A stretch of 64,000 nt of DNA from Cherax quadricarinatus (lineage: Eukaryota; Arthropoda; Malacostraca; Decapoda; Parastacidae). The stretch spans positions 10,515,628-10,579,627 of the forward strand of contig NC_091382.1 in assembly GCF_038502225.1 (NCBI RefSeq). The letters run 5' to 3'. A model generated the notes under the pieces. The model was not told the origin of the DNA and did not search any database. It saw nothing but the letters and a program-made list of their open reading frames with translations. Positions 1 through 9,571 of the stretch are shown piece after piece; the stretch's first letter is position 1, and every line of letters starts with the position of its first letter. Position numbers and translations under genes: made by a program.

Positions 1-745
1 CCATCACTACCACCACAACCACCATCACTACCACCACAACCACCATCACTACCACCACAACCACCATCACTACCACCACAACCACCATCACTACCACCAC
101 AACCACCATCACTACCACCACCATCACTACTACCACCATCACTACCACCACCACCATCACTACCACCACCATCACTACCACCACCACCATCACCACCACC
201 ACCTCCATCACTACCACCACCATCACTACCACCACCACCATCACCACTACCACCACAGCCGCGACCACCACGAAAACAACAACAGTAGCATCAACCACCA
301 CCACCATCACTACCACCACAACCACCATCACTACCATCACAACCACCACCACCATCACTACCACCACAACCATCACTACCACCAACAACCACCACCACCA
401 TCACTACCACCAACAACCACCACCACCATCACTACCACCAACAACCACCACCACCATCACTACCACCAACAACCACCACCACCATCACTACCACCAACAA
501 CCACCACCACCATCACTACCACCATCACTACCACCACAACCACCACCATCACTACCACCACAACCATCACCACCACCACTACAGCCGCCACCACCACCAC
601 AACCAAAACAACAACAGTAGCATCAACCACCAGCACCAGCTCGCACCAACACCGCCAACACCAACACCACAACAATAATAACACCTCAACTTCTACCACC
701 ACACCCACTGCCACCCACAAAAACACCACCACTACCACTACTGCC
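1..745. repeat. CAC/ATC trinucleotide-derived simple-sequence block
   Basis: The whole stretch is built from CAC, ATC, TAC and AAC triplets, with short motifs such as CCATCACTACCACCACAAC repeated with drift. It reads open on both strands only because the period is three. No gene is supported. The left edge is the window edge, so the true length is unknown. Confidence 0.95.
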
Positions 746-931
746 TTGAGTGAGGGACTGTTGTCTCCACATTACGTTATTACAGTGTTGTGTGATTCCT
801 GCAGTGAGAAAATGCTTCAGTCTCGTGTATTGGGTTTTTCTTGTTCCATTTCATCAGTTGTTTTTTCCTCGTTTTCCCCTCGAAATTTGTCGAAAAACAA
901 GAAAATACGTTTTATAGTAAGTTATATCTTG

Positions 932-1142
932 ATAAATTAGACACATGTGCAACTCGAGGACTGACCACATCGACTCAAGGTTGAGGGACTGATTACCTCA
1001 TTCTCCTCCTGTTATTCAAGCTTCTCCTGTGTATGGACTGATGAAGCCACTGTGTGGCGAAACGTTTCCTTAATAAAGATACCCAAGAGTTGCACATGTG
1101 TCTAATTTATCAACGTGTCGGTTCTGTGAACCATTCATCTAC
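932..1142 (+). mobile_element. FB-A foldback retroelement, copy 1 (most of one arm lost)
   Basis: The left end (about 932-956) is the inverted complement of 1091-1117; the rest of the left arm is missing. Flanking direct repeats AAGTTATATCTTG (919-931) and AAGTTATGTCTTG (1143-1155) differ at one base and look like a 13-bp target-site duplication. The right arm carries CTGATGA (1038-1044), a GCCAC/GTGGC hairpin, GAAACG (1059-1064), an AATAAAG motif, and a tail hairpin GGTTCTGTGAACC (1120-1132). The FB-A name is mine. No protein is encoded. Confidence 0.75.
1031..1075 (+). other. Hammerhead-ribozyme-like core in FB-A copy 1
   Basis: CTGATGA at 1038-1044 is followed by an extra A, then the helix GCCAC-TGT-GTGGC, then GAAACGTT. 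This matches the hammerhead order of core, stem II and GAAA. GGA before the core can pair with TCC after GTT (a 3-bp stem I). Differences from consensus are the unpaired A before stem II and an ACGT stem III with no loop, which would need a dimer. Activity is unproven. Confidence 0.4.
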
Positions 1143-1275
1143 AAGTTATGTCTTGGCTGAGAAAGACTCAAGGGAGCTGCCAATACTAGCAGTGGTGTGG
1201 GAGACTAGCAAGAATATTTCAATCTTATTCTCTTACCTACGAACCTCGTGAATTTCTTCATAGCATTCAGGCCTG

Positions 1276-1612
1276 ACTCAAGAAATCGTAATGACACGAT
1301 TGCAAATAAACCATACCCCCGGCCGGGATTGAACCCGCGGTCATAGAGTCTCAAAACTCCAGCCCGTCGCGTTATGTTGACGGCAGTGAAGGGACTTGAG
1401 CTAGAGTTCGTCACGGCCACGCTAGCTGGAGATTCGTCTGTAAAAACTTGCATTTGTGGTCACAGAGGTGCCTGTGCTAACCTTCCTATGGTGTAGAAAT
1501 ATACCTAGTTGGATGAATGTTATTGTGGCTAGCTGGTCTAGTGGCTAACGCGACGGGCTGGAGTTTTGAGACTCTATGACCGCGGGTTCAATCCCGGCCG
1601 GGGGTATGGTTG
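1276..1612. mobile_element. Inverted dimer of a tRNA-like SINE, with 11-bp TSD
   Basis: A minus-strand tRNA-like unit (B-box-like GGGTTCAATCCC, read on minus, near 1322-1335) is joined head to head with a plus-strand unit (tRNA-like part about 1531-1608). The direct repeat ATTCAGGCCTG occurs immediately outside both ends (1265-1275 and 1613-1623), so the inverted dimer appears to have inserted as one piece. Part of the left unit's A-box side is missing. The plus unit has an A-box-like TAGCTGGTCTAGTGG and the B box. It is a tRNA-derived retroposon, not a tRNA gene. Confidence 0.8.
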
Positions 1613-1756
1613 ATTCAGGCCTGGTGAGCGGGTTAGGTGTAAGTAGTCTGGCTAAGCGAAGGGAAGACAAGAACTGTCAGGAATAAAGATAAACGTAATA
1701 ACATGCAAATTTTCCTACCATTGTGCTATATTATAAATAAAACTGATTAACCTACA

Positions 1757-2247
1757 CGAATAAATGGTTTAGGAACCGACAAGTTGATGAATGAGACACT
1801 TGTCCTTCAACGTTTCGCCAGCCAGTGGTTTTAAATCCAGCCTATCCAACATTCTCCACCTGACTCTCCACACTATATATACTCATGTACTCTCTACCCA
1901 GGTAGATCTGTTAGGTAAGACACATATGCAACAGTTAGGTATCTTTATTTCGGAACGTTTCGCCTACACAGTAGGCTTCTTCAGTCGAGTACAGACAAGT
2001 TGATAGAAGCAGAAGATACTTGAAGACGATGTAATCAGTCCATTACCCTTAAAGTTTTGAGGTGGTCAGTCCCTCAGTCTGGAGAAGAGCATTGTTCCAT
2101 GGTATGAAACAATATGGAGATCTGTTTTTGACTTTATAAAGCCCTATGTGTGGGCGAAACGTTGTCAATAAAGGATCACAATATACTAAATTTGTGTGAT
2201 GAATGGTTTTGAAACCCATCGTGTCGGTATTTTATACCATTTCCACA
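1757..2247. mobile_element. FB-A foldback element, nested copies 2a/2b
   Basis: Both ends carry the FB-A tail hairpin: GGTTTAGGAACC on the left (1766-1777, minus sense) and GGTATTTTATACC on the right (2226-2238). Inside lies a second, minus-oriented unit with TCTTCAG (complement of CTGAAGA) at 1978-1984. AGATCTGTT occurs at 1904-1912 and 2118-2126 and may be its 9-bp insertion duplication, giving an inner unit at 1913-2117. A TATA-like CACTATATATA lies at 1871-1881. The right-arm core is degenerate (TTTATAA), but TTGAC/GTCAA still flank it. Confidence 0.65.
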
Positions 2248-2337
2248 GTGGTTTCTTTGGTCCAACAACAAGTGTCTCATGTATGAACCTAAGTTAATGT
2301 ATACATAACATGTGCGTTCCCTATGCATATGTTTTAT

Positions 2338-2693
2338 TGAGACACTTATGCAACATATGGGAATCTTTATTGAAGAAACGTTTCGCCACACAGTGGCTTC
2401 ATCAGTCCATACGTAGGAGAAACTTGAAGAACAGGAGGAGAATGAGGTAATCAGTCCCTCAACCTTGAGTCGAAGTGTTCAGTCCATCACTCTTGTACAA
2501 GAGTGATGGACTGAACACATCGATTCCAGGTTGAGGGACTGATTACCTCAAACTTCTACTCTCCTTACCCACTTCTACTTTGTATTGGACTGATGAAGCC
2601 ACTGTGTGGCGAAACGTTTCTTCAATAAAGATTCCCATATGTTGCATAAGTGTCTCAATTCTTCAACTTGTCGGTTTTCAAAACCATTCATCA
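2338..2693. mobile_element. FB-A foldback element, copy 3, with 12-bp TSD
   Basis: Two long inverted arms (about 2338-2480 and 2515-2660) surround a short centre. CATATGTTTTAT is directly repeated at 2326-2337 and 2694-2705, a clean 12-bp target duplication. Each arm has an exact CTGATGA core (minus at 2399-2405, plus at 2590-2596), each with the stem II hairpin and GAAACG. The right end alone bears the tail hairpin GGTTTTCAAAACC (2673-2685). Confidence 0.85.
2583..2630 (+). other. Hammerhead-like core in FB-A copy 3, right arm
   Basis: CTGATGA (2590-2596), then A, the GCCAC-TGT-GTGGC hairpin, then GAAACGTT (2611-2618). GA before the core pairs with TC after GTT. Then TATTG pairs with CAATA beyond a two-base bulge, giving the longest stem I seen with an exact core. 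The mirror motif is on the minus strand at 2380-2405. Confidence 0.4.
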
Positions 2694-2774
2694 CATATGT
2701 TTTATGCACTCGGGGCTCACTGCGGACCCAGCATCGCATGAGTAGCCATTAGGGCTCAAATTATCATGCAATAT

Positions 2775-3060
2775 ATGGGAAAAAGCAGCTTTTACTCACA
2801 AGAAACAGAATTGTCAATGTGTGGAACAATCTTCGAGTAGAGTAATAGAGGCTAACACCTTAGGTAGCTTTAAAAGGAGATTGGACAAATATGTGAGAGG
2901 GGGAGCTGTGTTTGACTGGTGTCTGGGGTACTGAAGTAAATTCTTGCGTAGCGTTGGGAAAAAGCTGGACAAATACAAGGGTAGTTTTGATATGGTGCCT
3001 TTTATGGGCCAGTAGTATATTTTGCAAAATGTTATTATTGTTTTCATTTGCTCATGTTAA
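2775..3060 (+). pseudogene. Decayed CR1-like LINE ORF2 C-terminus and 3' region
   Basis: Plus-strand reading gives NRIVNVWNNL and, after a frameshift, VIEANTLGSFKRRLDKYV. These match the extreme C-terminus of the CR1-like ORF2 at 22156-25095 (VVDEWNSL ... ARTLGSFKFRLDKY). Stops and at least one frameshift show it is dead. Only the last 50 or so codons and part of the 3' UTR remain. FB-A copy 3 lies just upstream. Confidence 0.7.
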
Positions 3061-3177
3061 CAGTGAATAAAATATTACACGGGTCATTGGTTTAGGTGGT
3101 GAATTAGATGGTAGGTACAGCAGGTTTCCTTAGGTTTGATTTTTAAATGAGAGTGCTAGACGATGCTGCAGTCTGTC

Positions 3178-3386
3178 ATCACGAAATCGTAATAACACTA
3201 CTGCAAACAAATCAGGGTACGGGTGGGGTTTGAACCCATGGCAAACGGGTCCTAAAACTCTCAAGCCACTGCGTTAACCACTGGGACAGCTGGCTCTAAT
3301 TAGATTCATCCAATTAAGCATATGTCTATACACCATAGAGAAGTTAGCATGGGCCACCACTGTGATCACAAATGCAGATTGTGTGT
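3178..3386 (-). mobile_element. tRNA-like SINE, related to the dimer SINEs
   Basis: On the minus strand, a tRNA-like segment with B-box-like GGGTTCAAACCCC (about 3228-3240) is preceded by the leader also found in the SINE dimers (counterparts of TTGTGGTCACAG, TATGGTGTAGA and GTTGGATGAAT). It ends in an AATCGT-type tail. The body is diverged from the 1276-1612 family, so it is probably an older subfamily. Confidence 0.65.
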
Positions 3387-3740
3387 GTGGTGATATCGAC
3401 AGCGTTTATCACGCTGTATATTTTTGTACGAGGTTGGAATCGGTGAGGGAGTGGTTTGGCAGGGTTTTTCGTATGGTGGGTGGGGGTGGGATTTGTGTTT
3501 TAAGGGCATTAAGCTTAGATGTAGGGGGAGGGATTGGCGGTGCAGAATTCAATGGGTTATCGTGTAACAGACTTCGTGTATACTTCGTGGATTTAAGACG
3601 TGCGCCGGTAAGGGAGCGAATCAGGGCGTTGGCAGCGACATTTTATGGGACGCAACGGCGGAATAAGGACATCACTGGGGAAGGATGGTATTCTAGATTT
3701 TTGGAGGGATATCGTAGCTGCGCACTCCAGGTACGTGTGG
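3377..3740 (+). pseudogene. LINE ORF C-terminal fragment with zinc-knuckle-like motif
   Basis: The open frame starts inside the upstream SINE, so that Met is not real. From about 3377 it reads CVCGDIDSVYHAVYFC, a C-x-C-x7-H-x4-C pattern like the zinc-binding tail after the reverse transcriptase in several non-LTR retrotransposons. VREWFGRV and an Arg-rich segment (APVRERIRALAATFYG) follow, without clear domains. The frame runs into the 3' end of CR1-A, which inserted downstream or replaced its end. No RT domain is left. The clade cannot be assigned by eye. Confidence 0.5.
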
Positions 3741-4549
3741 AGTACGGTATGTACTCACCTATTTGTACTCGCCTATTTGTGGTTGCAGGGGTCGAGTCCT
3801 AGCTCCTGGCCCCGCCTCTTCACCGGTTGCTACTAGGCCCTCTCTCTCCCCGCTCCATGAGCTTTATCAAACCTCGTCTTAAAACTGTGTATGGTTCCTG
3901 CCTCCACTACGTCATTTTCTAGGCTATTCCACTGCCTTACAACTCTATGACTGAAGAAATACTTCCTACTATCTCTCTGACTCATTTGTGTCTTCAACTT
4001 CCAATTGTGGCCTCTTGTTTCTGTGTCCCCTCCCTGGAACATCCTGTCTTTGTCCACCTTGTCTATTCCACGCAGTATTTTATATGTCGTTATCATGTCT
4101 CCCCTGACCCTCCTGTCCTCCAGTGTCGTCAGGCCGATTTCCCTTAATCTTTCTTCATAGGACATTCCCCTTAGCTCTGGAACTAACCTTGTCGCAAACC
4201 TTTGTACTTTCTCTAGTTTCTTGACGTGCTTTATCAAGTGCGGGTTCCAAACAGGTGCTGCATGAACATTAAAATGGTATAAAATACCGACAGATTGTTA
4301 GGTAAGACACATATGCAACAGTTAGGTATCTTTATTTCGAAACGTTTCGCCTACACAGTAGGCTTCTTCAGTCGAGTACAGAAAAGTTGATAGAAGCAGA
4401 AGATACTTGAAGACGATGTAATCAGTCCATCACCCTTAAAGTTTTGAGGTGGTCAGTCCCTCAGTCTGGAGAAGAGCATTGTTCCGTTGTCTGAAACAAC
4501 GGTTTGAGAGGGACCTGCCCTCCCAAAGCAACCTACGTCTCACCTCCTG

Positions 4550-4585
4550 GCACTATATAAGGCCCAATTCTGTCACTTCAATTTC
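4550..4585 (+). promoter_or_regulatory. TATA-like element in the FB-A loop region
   Basis: CACTATATAAGG lies in the single-copy centre between the two inverted arms. Equivalent CACTATAT motifs occur in the centres of two other FB-A copies (1871-1881 and 20630-20637). This may be a core promoter reading into the right arm. There is no experimental support, and TATA-like strings are common in AT-rich DNA. Confidence 0.25.
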
Positions 4586-4710
4586 ATATTGTTTCAGACA
4601 ACGGAACAATGCTCTTCTCCAGACTGAGGGACTGACCACCTCAAAACTTAAAGGGTGATGGACTGATTACATCGTCTTCAAGTATCTTCTGCTTCTATCA
4701 ACTTTTTTGT

Positions 4711-4756
4711 ACTCGACTGAAGAAGCCTACTGTGTAGGCGAAACGTTTCGAAATAA
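4711..4756 (+). other. Hammerhead-like core in FB-A copy 4, right arm
   Basis: CTGAAGA (4717-4723; position 7 of a hammerhead is variable), an extra A, the hairpin GCCTAC-TGT-GTAGGC, then GAAACGTT. TCGA before the core can pair with TCGA after GTT. Relative to copy 3, both stem II and stem I have changed on both strands, which is the pairing-preserving pattern expected of a conserved RNA fold. The left arm carries the same motif on minus at 4344-4371. Confidence 0.4.
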
Positions 4757-7435
4757 AGATACCTAACTGTTGCATATGTGTCTTACCTAACAGGTGCTGC
4801 ATACTCCAGTATGGGCCTGACATACACGGTGTACAGTGTGTTGAATGATTCCTTACTAAGGTATCGGAATGCTGTTCTCAGGTTTGCCAGGCGCCCATAT
4901 GCTGCAGCAGTTATCTGATTGATGTGTGCTTCCGGAGACATGCTCGGTGTTATACTCACCCCAAGATCTTTCTCCTTGAGTGAGGTTTGCAGTCTTTGGC
5001 CACCTAGCCTATACTCTGTCTGTGGTCTTCTGTGCCCTTCCCCTATCTTCATGACTTTGCATTTGGCAGGATTAAATTCGAGAAGCCATTTGCTGGACCA
5101 GGTGTCCAGTCTGTCCAGGTCTCTTTGAAGTCCTGCCTGGTCCTCATCAGATTTAATTCTCCTCATTAACTTCACATCATCTGCAAACAGGGACACTTCT
5201 GAGTCTAACCCTTCCGTCATGTCGTTCACATATACCAAAAATAGCACTGGTCCTAGGACCGACCCCTGTGGGACCCCGCTCGTCACAGGTGCCCACTGTG
5301 ATACATCATTACGTACCATGACTCGTTGTTGCCTCCCTGTCAGGTATTCTCTGATCCATTGCAGTGCCCTTCCTGTTATATGCGCCTGATGCTCTAGCTT
5401 CTGCACTAATCTCTTGTGAGGAACTGTGTCAAAGGCCTTCTTGCAGTCCAAGAAGATGCAATCAACCCACCCCTCTCTCTCTTGTCTTACTTCTGTTATT
5501 TTATCATAAAACTCCAGAAGGTTTGTGACACAGGATTTGCCTTCCGTGAATCCGTGCTGGTTGGCATTTATACTCCTGTTCCGTTCCAGGTGCTCCACCA
5601 CTCTCCTCCTGATAATCTTCTCCATAATTTTGCATACTATACACGTCAATGACACAGGTCTATAGTTTAGTGCCTCTTTTCTGTCTCCTTTTTTGAAAAT
5701 GGGAACTACATTTGCCGTCTTCCATACCTCAGGTAGTTGCCCAGTTTCCAGGGATGTGTTGAAGATTGTGGTAAGTGGCACGCACAACATATCTGTTCCC
5801 TCTCTAAGGACCCACGGAGAGATGTCCGGTCCCATTGCCTTTGAGGTATCGATGTCCCTTAGCAGTTTCTTCACCACCTCCTCATTTGTATGTATGTCGT
5901 CCAACACTTGTTGGTGTATTCCTTGCTGGTGTCCCCATCTGGTCTGTCCCCCCCAGAGTCCTTCCTGTCTCTACTGTAAATACTTCCTTAAATCTCGTGT
6001 TGAGCTCCTCACATACCTCTTGATCGTTTCTTGTGAGTTCTCCACCTTCTTTCCTCAGCCTTATCACCTGGTCCTTGACTGTTGTCTTCCTCCTAATGTG
6101 GCTATACAGCAGTTTCGGGTCAGATTTGACTTTCGATGCTATGTCGTTTTCATACTGTCGCTGGGCCTCCCTCCTTATCTGTGCATACTCGTTTCTGGCT
6201 CTTCTACTAATCTCCTTGTTTTCCTGGGTCCTATGCCTCCTGTACCTTTTCCATTCTCTGTTGCACTTAGTTTTTGCCTCCCTACACCTTCGGGTAAACC
6301 AAGGACTCGTTTTGGTCTTCCTATTATTTCTGTTTCCCTTGGGAACAAAACTTTCCTCTGCCTCCTTGCACTTTGTTGCCACATATTCCATCATCTCGTT
6401 TACTGATTTTCCTACCATTTCTCTGTCCCACTGACCCTCCTGCAGGAAGTTTCTCGTACCTGTGTAGTCCCCCCTTTTATAGTTTGGCCTGTCCCCTTCA
6501 GCTCCTGTTACCTTCTCCACTTGTAACTCTACTATATAGTCAAAACTCAGAACCACATGATCGCTAGCTCCAAGGGGCCTCTCGTAAGTGATGTCCTCAA
6601 TGTCTGAACTGCTCAGGGTGAACACAAGATCCAGTCTTGCTGGCTCATCCTCCCCTCTCTCTCTGGTTGTGTCCCTGACATGTTGATGCATGAGGTTTTC
6701 AAGTACCACATCCATCATCTTGGCTCTCCATGTTTCGGGACCCCCATGTGGCTCCAGGTTTTCCCAGTCGATCTCCCTGTGGTTGAAATCGCCCATTACC
6801 AGTAACTTTGCTCTGCTCGAGTGAGCTCTTCTTGCCACCTCAGCCAGTGTGTCCACCATCACCCTGTTGTTTTCTTCGTACTCCTCTCTTGGCCTCCTGC
6901 AGTTCTGTGGTGGGTTATACATCACTCCAATGACTACTTTATGTTCTCCGGACTGAATTGTACCTACAATGTAGTCTCTTTCTCCAATCATGTCCATGCC
7001 TTCCATTTCCTCAAATCCCCATTGGTGTTTTATGAGCAGTGCAACCCCTCCTCCCCCTCTTCTCCTTCTATCTTTCCTCAGGATCTGATATCCTGTTGGG
7101 AAGATTGTGTCTGTTATTGTCTCAGCGAGTTTTGTTTCTGTGACTGCTATGATGTCTGGGGATTTTTCACTGATTCTTTCATTCCACTCCTCATGTTTAT
7201 TCGTTATTCAATCCGCGTTTGTGTACCAAGCCTTTAGTTTCTTTTCTATCATTGTGGTCATGCAAGAATATTGGGGTTGGGGGAGCGAGAGCCTTGGTGG
7301 GGGCCTATATGGGGCTGTGGTGTAGGTGGGGTTTGTGTTGATGGGGGTGGGGTCAGAATGCCCATAAGGGACAGCTGTTGGGGTGAGGTTTGTGATATGG
7401 GGGTTGGTGGCAGAGGGAACAGTGAGTGGGTTGTA

Positions 7436-8470
7436 TTATAGGTTGCTCAGTTGTGTTGGGAATGTCGCGGGTGGAGTCTTTTGGTGGGAGATTCTGTGGG
7501 GTGTGTGTGCCCTTCCTCCTGTGTCTGGGTCCTGCTCATTTTCATTGCTTCTCGTTCCTCCTTGCGTCTCTGTACCATCTCTTTCAGTGTAGTCCTTTCT
7601 TCTTGTGTTCTGTTGCGGTCGAGGTATACTCTCTGGTACCCCTCTTTGTCCCTCAGTCTTGCTTTCTCTTGCAGAATCCTGGTTCGAACTGATTCTTCCT
7701 TGAAAGTTACTCTGACAGGCCGTATCCTTCCACTCACAAACCACCCAATTCTCTGAAAATTTGTCACCTGGGTCATATTGCCCTCCCCTATTGTTTTCAT
7801 GATGCCTTCAATCATTTTTTTTCTCCTCCTGTTTTATTTCTTCAAAGTTGGCCCCCTTGGCTTCTTGGAGCCCGTACACAAAAACTGACCTCGCCCTTTC
7901 CTCCTCCCACTGAGTCTCCATCTGCTTCCTCTGAGGCATTTTATTTCCTTCCATTGACATGTTCTTGCCTTCAGTCCCTGTCATATCTGAAACTTCTATT
8001 CTCAGTGAACTGTCTTTCCTGACCAGCTGTCCCTTGCTACTGCAGTTGGCTGTTAGAATCTCTGCATATAGCAAACCTTCATTGTCTTCGGACCTGTCGT
8101 TTTGATCTTAGTGTGCTCATCGTCTTTTCCCTAGGCCCCATGGGTCTGATAGGGAACCTTCGTGTACGACATGTCTCCGTTATTGCTTACCATCCCCTTG
8201 TCTGCGCCTGACTTTGAATTTCCTGATGTCACATCTGAATTGTCATTTGTCTCTCTAATCTGTTTCAGGCTTTGCAGTTTCTCTTCTAAGCACTGTATCC
8301 ATGCTTCTGCTGCTAAGACCTGTACTTCCCACTTCCTGCACTCTTCAGCTATCCGCTCCTCCATTTTCTTACCAAGCTCTACTATCTTCCTTCCCCACTC
8401 TTCCTCCCTTTTTTTGGAGCTCTAACTCCCAGTCTTTCCTCCCTGGTCCGTCTACCAGATCTCTGGTTTT
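7436..8470 (-). pseudogene. CR1-A ORF1 (coiled coil plus RNA-binding-like domain), disrupted
   Basis: Minus-strand pieces in order are: a Glu/Lys-rich helix EECRKWEVQVLAAEAWIQCL (8364 downwards, likely coiled coil); a segment with ARSVFVYGLQEAKGANFEEI (about 7850-7900); then NFQRIGWFVSGRIRPVRVTF, ILQEKARL and YLDRNRTQEER (7500-7760). This order resembles LINE ORF1 proteins that coat the element RNA. The frame changes at an eight-A run (plus-strand T run 7815-7822), consistent with a 1-base indel, and again near 8090-8130. The N-terminus merges into GA repeat. Family assignment of the C-terminal domain is by general resemblance only. Confidence 0.65.
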
Positions 8471-8506
8471 CCGTCCTCTAAGGCCACCCATACCACAGAC
8501 CAGAGA

Positions 8507-8730
8507 GGCTGGGGAGAGAGGGAGGGGTGGGGGAGGGAGAGAGAGAAAGGGTAGAAAGAGGAGAGAGGAGAGAAAGAAAGGGTAGAGAGGGGAGAGAGAG
8601 GAGAGAGGGTAGAGAGAGAGAGAGAGGAGAGAGGGGAGGGTAGAAAGAAGAGAGAGGGAGAGAGGAGAGAGTATGGGGGTGAGGGATAAGACCAAGGGGA
8701 GAGAGAGAAATGTGAGGGGAGAGGGGAGTG

Positions 8731-8764
<34 letters not shown>

Positions 8765-9220
8765 GAGAGAGAGAGAGGAGCGAGAGGAGGAGAAAGAGGA
8801 GAGAGAGGAGAGAGAAGGCCTCTAGAGAGAGAGGAGGGTGAGGGGAGGGAGTGAGGGGGAGAGGGGAGAGGGGAGGAGAGAGGGGAGGGGGAGAGGGGAG
8901 GGGAGGGGAGGGGAGGGAGGGGAGGGGAGGGAGGGGAGGGAGGGGAGGGAGGGAGGGAGGGGAGGGAGGGGGAGGGGAGGGAGGGGGAGGGGAGGAGGAG
9001 GGAGGGGAGGGGAGAGGGGAGGGGAGGGAGAGAGGGAGGGGAGAGAGAGGGGAGGGGAGAGAGAGGGAGAGGGGAGAGAGAGGGGGAGAGAGAGAGAGAG
9101 GGGGAGAGAGAGGGGGAGAGAGAGGGGAGAGAGAGGGAGAGGGAGGGGAGGGAGAGGGAGAGGGAGAGGGAGAGGAGGGGAGAGAGGGGAGAGAGAGAGA
9201 GAGAGAGAGAGAGAGGGGAG

Positions 9221-9310
<90 letters not shown>

Positions 9311-9435
9311 GGGAGAGAGGGAGGGAGAGAGAGAGAGGGAGGGGAGAGAGAGAGGGGAGGAGGGAGAGAGAGAGATAGGGAGGGAGAGGAGAGCTGATGG
9401 AGGAGAGAGAGAAACGCGAGGGAGGAAAAGGTAGG
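8507..9435. repeat. GA/GGGA polypurine block
   Basis: About 0.93 kb is almost pure purine on the plus strand (GAGAGA, GGGAGG and GAGGGGA runs, with few interruptions). Such homopurine mirror-symmetric DNA can form triplex (H-DNA). Long Arg-Glu-Gly or Ser-Leu-Pro frames across it are artefacts. It sits exactly at the 5' edge of CR1-A. Confidence 0.95.
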
Positions 9436-9487
9436 AGGGAGTGAAGGTCTGTGGGGGAGGCGGTCAAATTCCAAGGATCAGCTGTGT

Positions 9488-9571
9488 GTACTCACCTAGT
9501 TGTGGTTTCAGGGGTCGAGACCCAGCTCCTGGCCCCGAGTGTGTATGTGTGTGCGCGCGTGTGTGTGTGTG
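9488..9571 (-). mobile_element. CR1-A 3'-end fragment plus GT run
   Basis: About 49 bases match the CR1-A 3' UTR (plus-strand GTACTCACCTAGTTGTGG ... AGCTCCTGGCCCC). They are followed by a GT/GC dinucleotide run to about 9571. It is a severely 5'-truncated insertion. Confidence 0.7.

Larger units (their letters stand above)
4264..4788. mobile_element. FB-A foldback element, copy 4, inserted in CR1-A, with 14-bp TSD
   Basis: A 525-bp insert is flanked by the perfect direct repeat AACAGGTGCTGCAT (4250-4263 and 4789-4802). Removing one repeat and the insert restores the CR1-A reading direction, so this boundary is firm. Arms of about 200 bp (4297-4500 and 4582-4788) are inverted and nearly identical. 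The left end has an extra 34 bases containing the tail hairpin GGTATAAAATACC (4276-4288, minus sense). Cores are CTGAAGA at 4717-4723 (plus) and the complement at 4365-4371. The centre is non-repetitive and TATA-like. Confidence 0.9.
3833..7240 (-). pseudogene. CR1-A ORF2: endonuclease-reverse transcriptase, disrupted
   Basis: This would nick target DNA and copy the element RNA onto the nicked end. On the minus strand the order is WYTNAD (about 7211-7228), TETKL, GGGGVALLIK, GVMYNPPQ, GDFNHREIDW (about 6765-6795) and GASDHVVLSF (APE endonuclease). RT motifs follow: NYRPVSLTCI, FLDCKKAFDTV, GVPQGSVLGPVLF and FADDVKLM, then the C-terminal YEERLREIGL segment and RQWNSLENDVVEAGTIHSF. Lesions: TGA at 7208-7210 directly after WYTNAD; a frameshift in the linker at about 5882-5907; the FB-A insertion at 4264-4788 between ILEYAAPV and HLIKHVKKLEKVQRF. 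The catalytic FADD is intact, so decay looks recent. Confidence 0.9.
3751..8500 (-). mobile_element. CR1-A: near full-length CR1-like LINE, inactivated
   Basis: Reading on minus from about 8500 to 3751 gives ORF1 remnants, ORF2 (APE endonuclease plus reverse transcriptase) and a 3' UTR ending in two near copies of AAATAGGTGAGTAC (about 3751-3779). The short direct-repeat tail and the C-terminal pattern YEERLREIGL ... RRVRGDMI are CR1-like. It is broken by a nonsense codon, frameshifts and a 525-bp FB-A insertion. Other 3' ends of this family lie at 9488-9536 (minus) and 61965-62262 (plus). The 5' end abuts a GA block. Confidence 0.85.

Noticed and set aside
3362..3802. 146-codon gene starting at the Met at 3362
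   Set aside because: The first codons lie in the SINE; the rest is a LINE 3' fragment and the end runs into CR1-A.
4264..4788. FB-A as an ordinary DNA-transposon MITE
   Set aside because: Duplications are 12-14 bp and variable, one end has an asymmetric tail with hairpin, and single arms occur; this fits RNA-mediated insertion better, though it is not proven.
8452..9474. 340-codon Ser/Leu/Pro protein on minus and Arg/Gly/Glu protein on plus
   Set aside because: Both are translations of the GA tract and share no domain.
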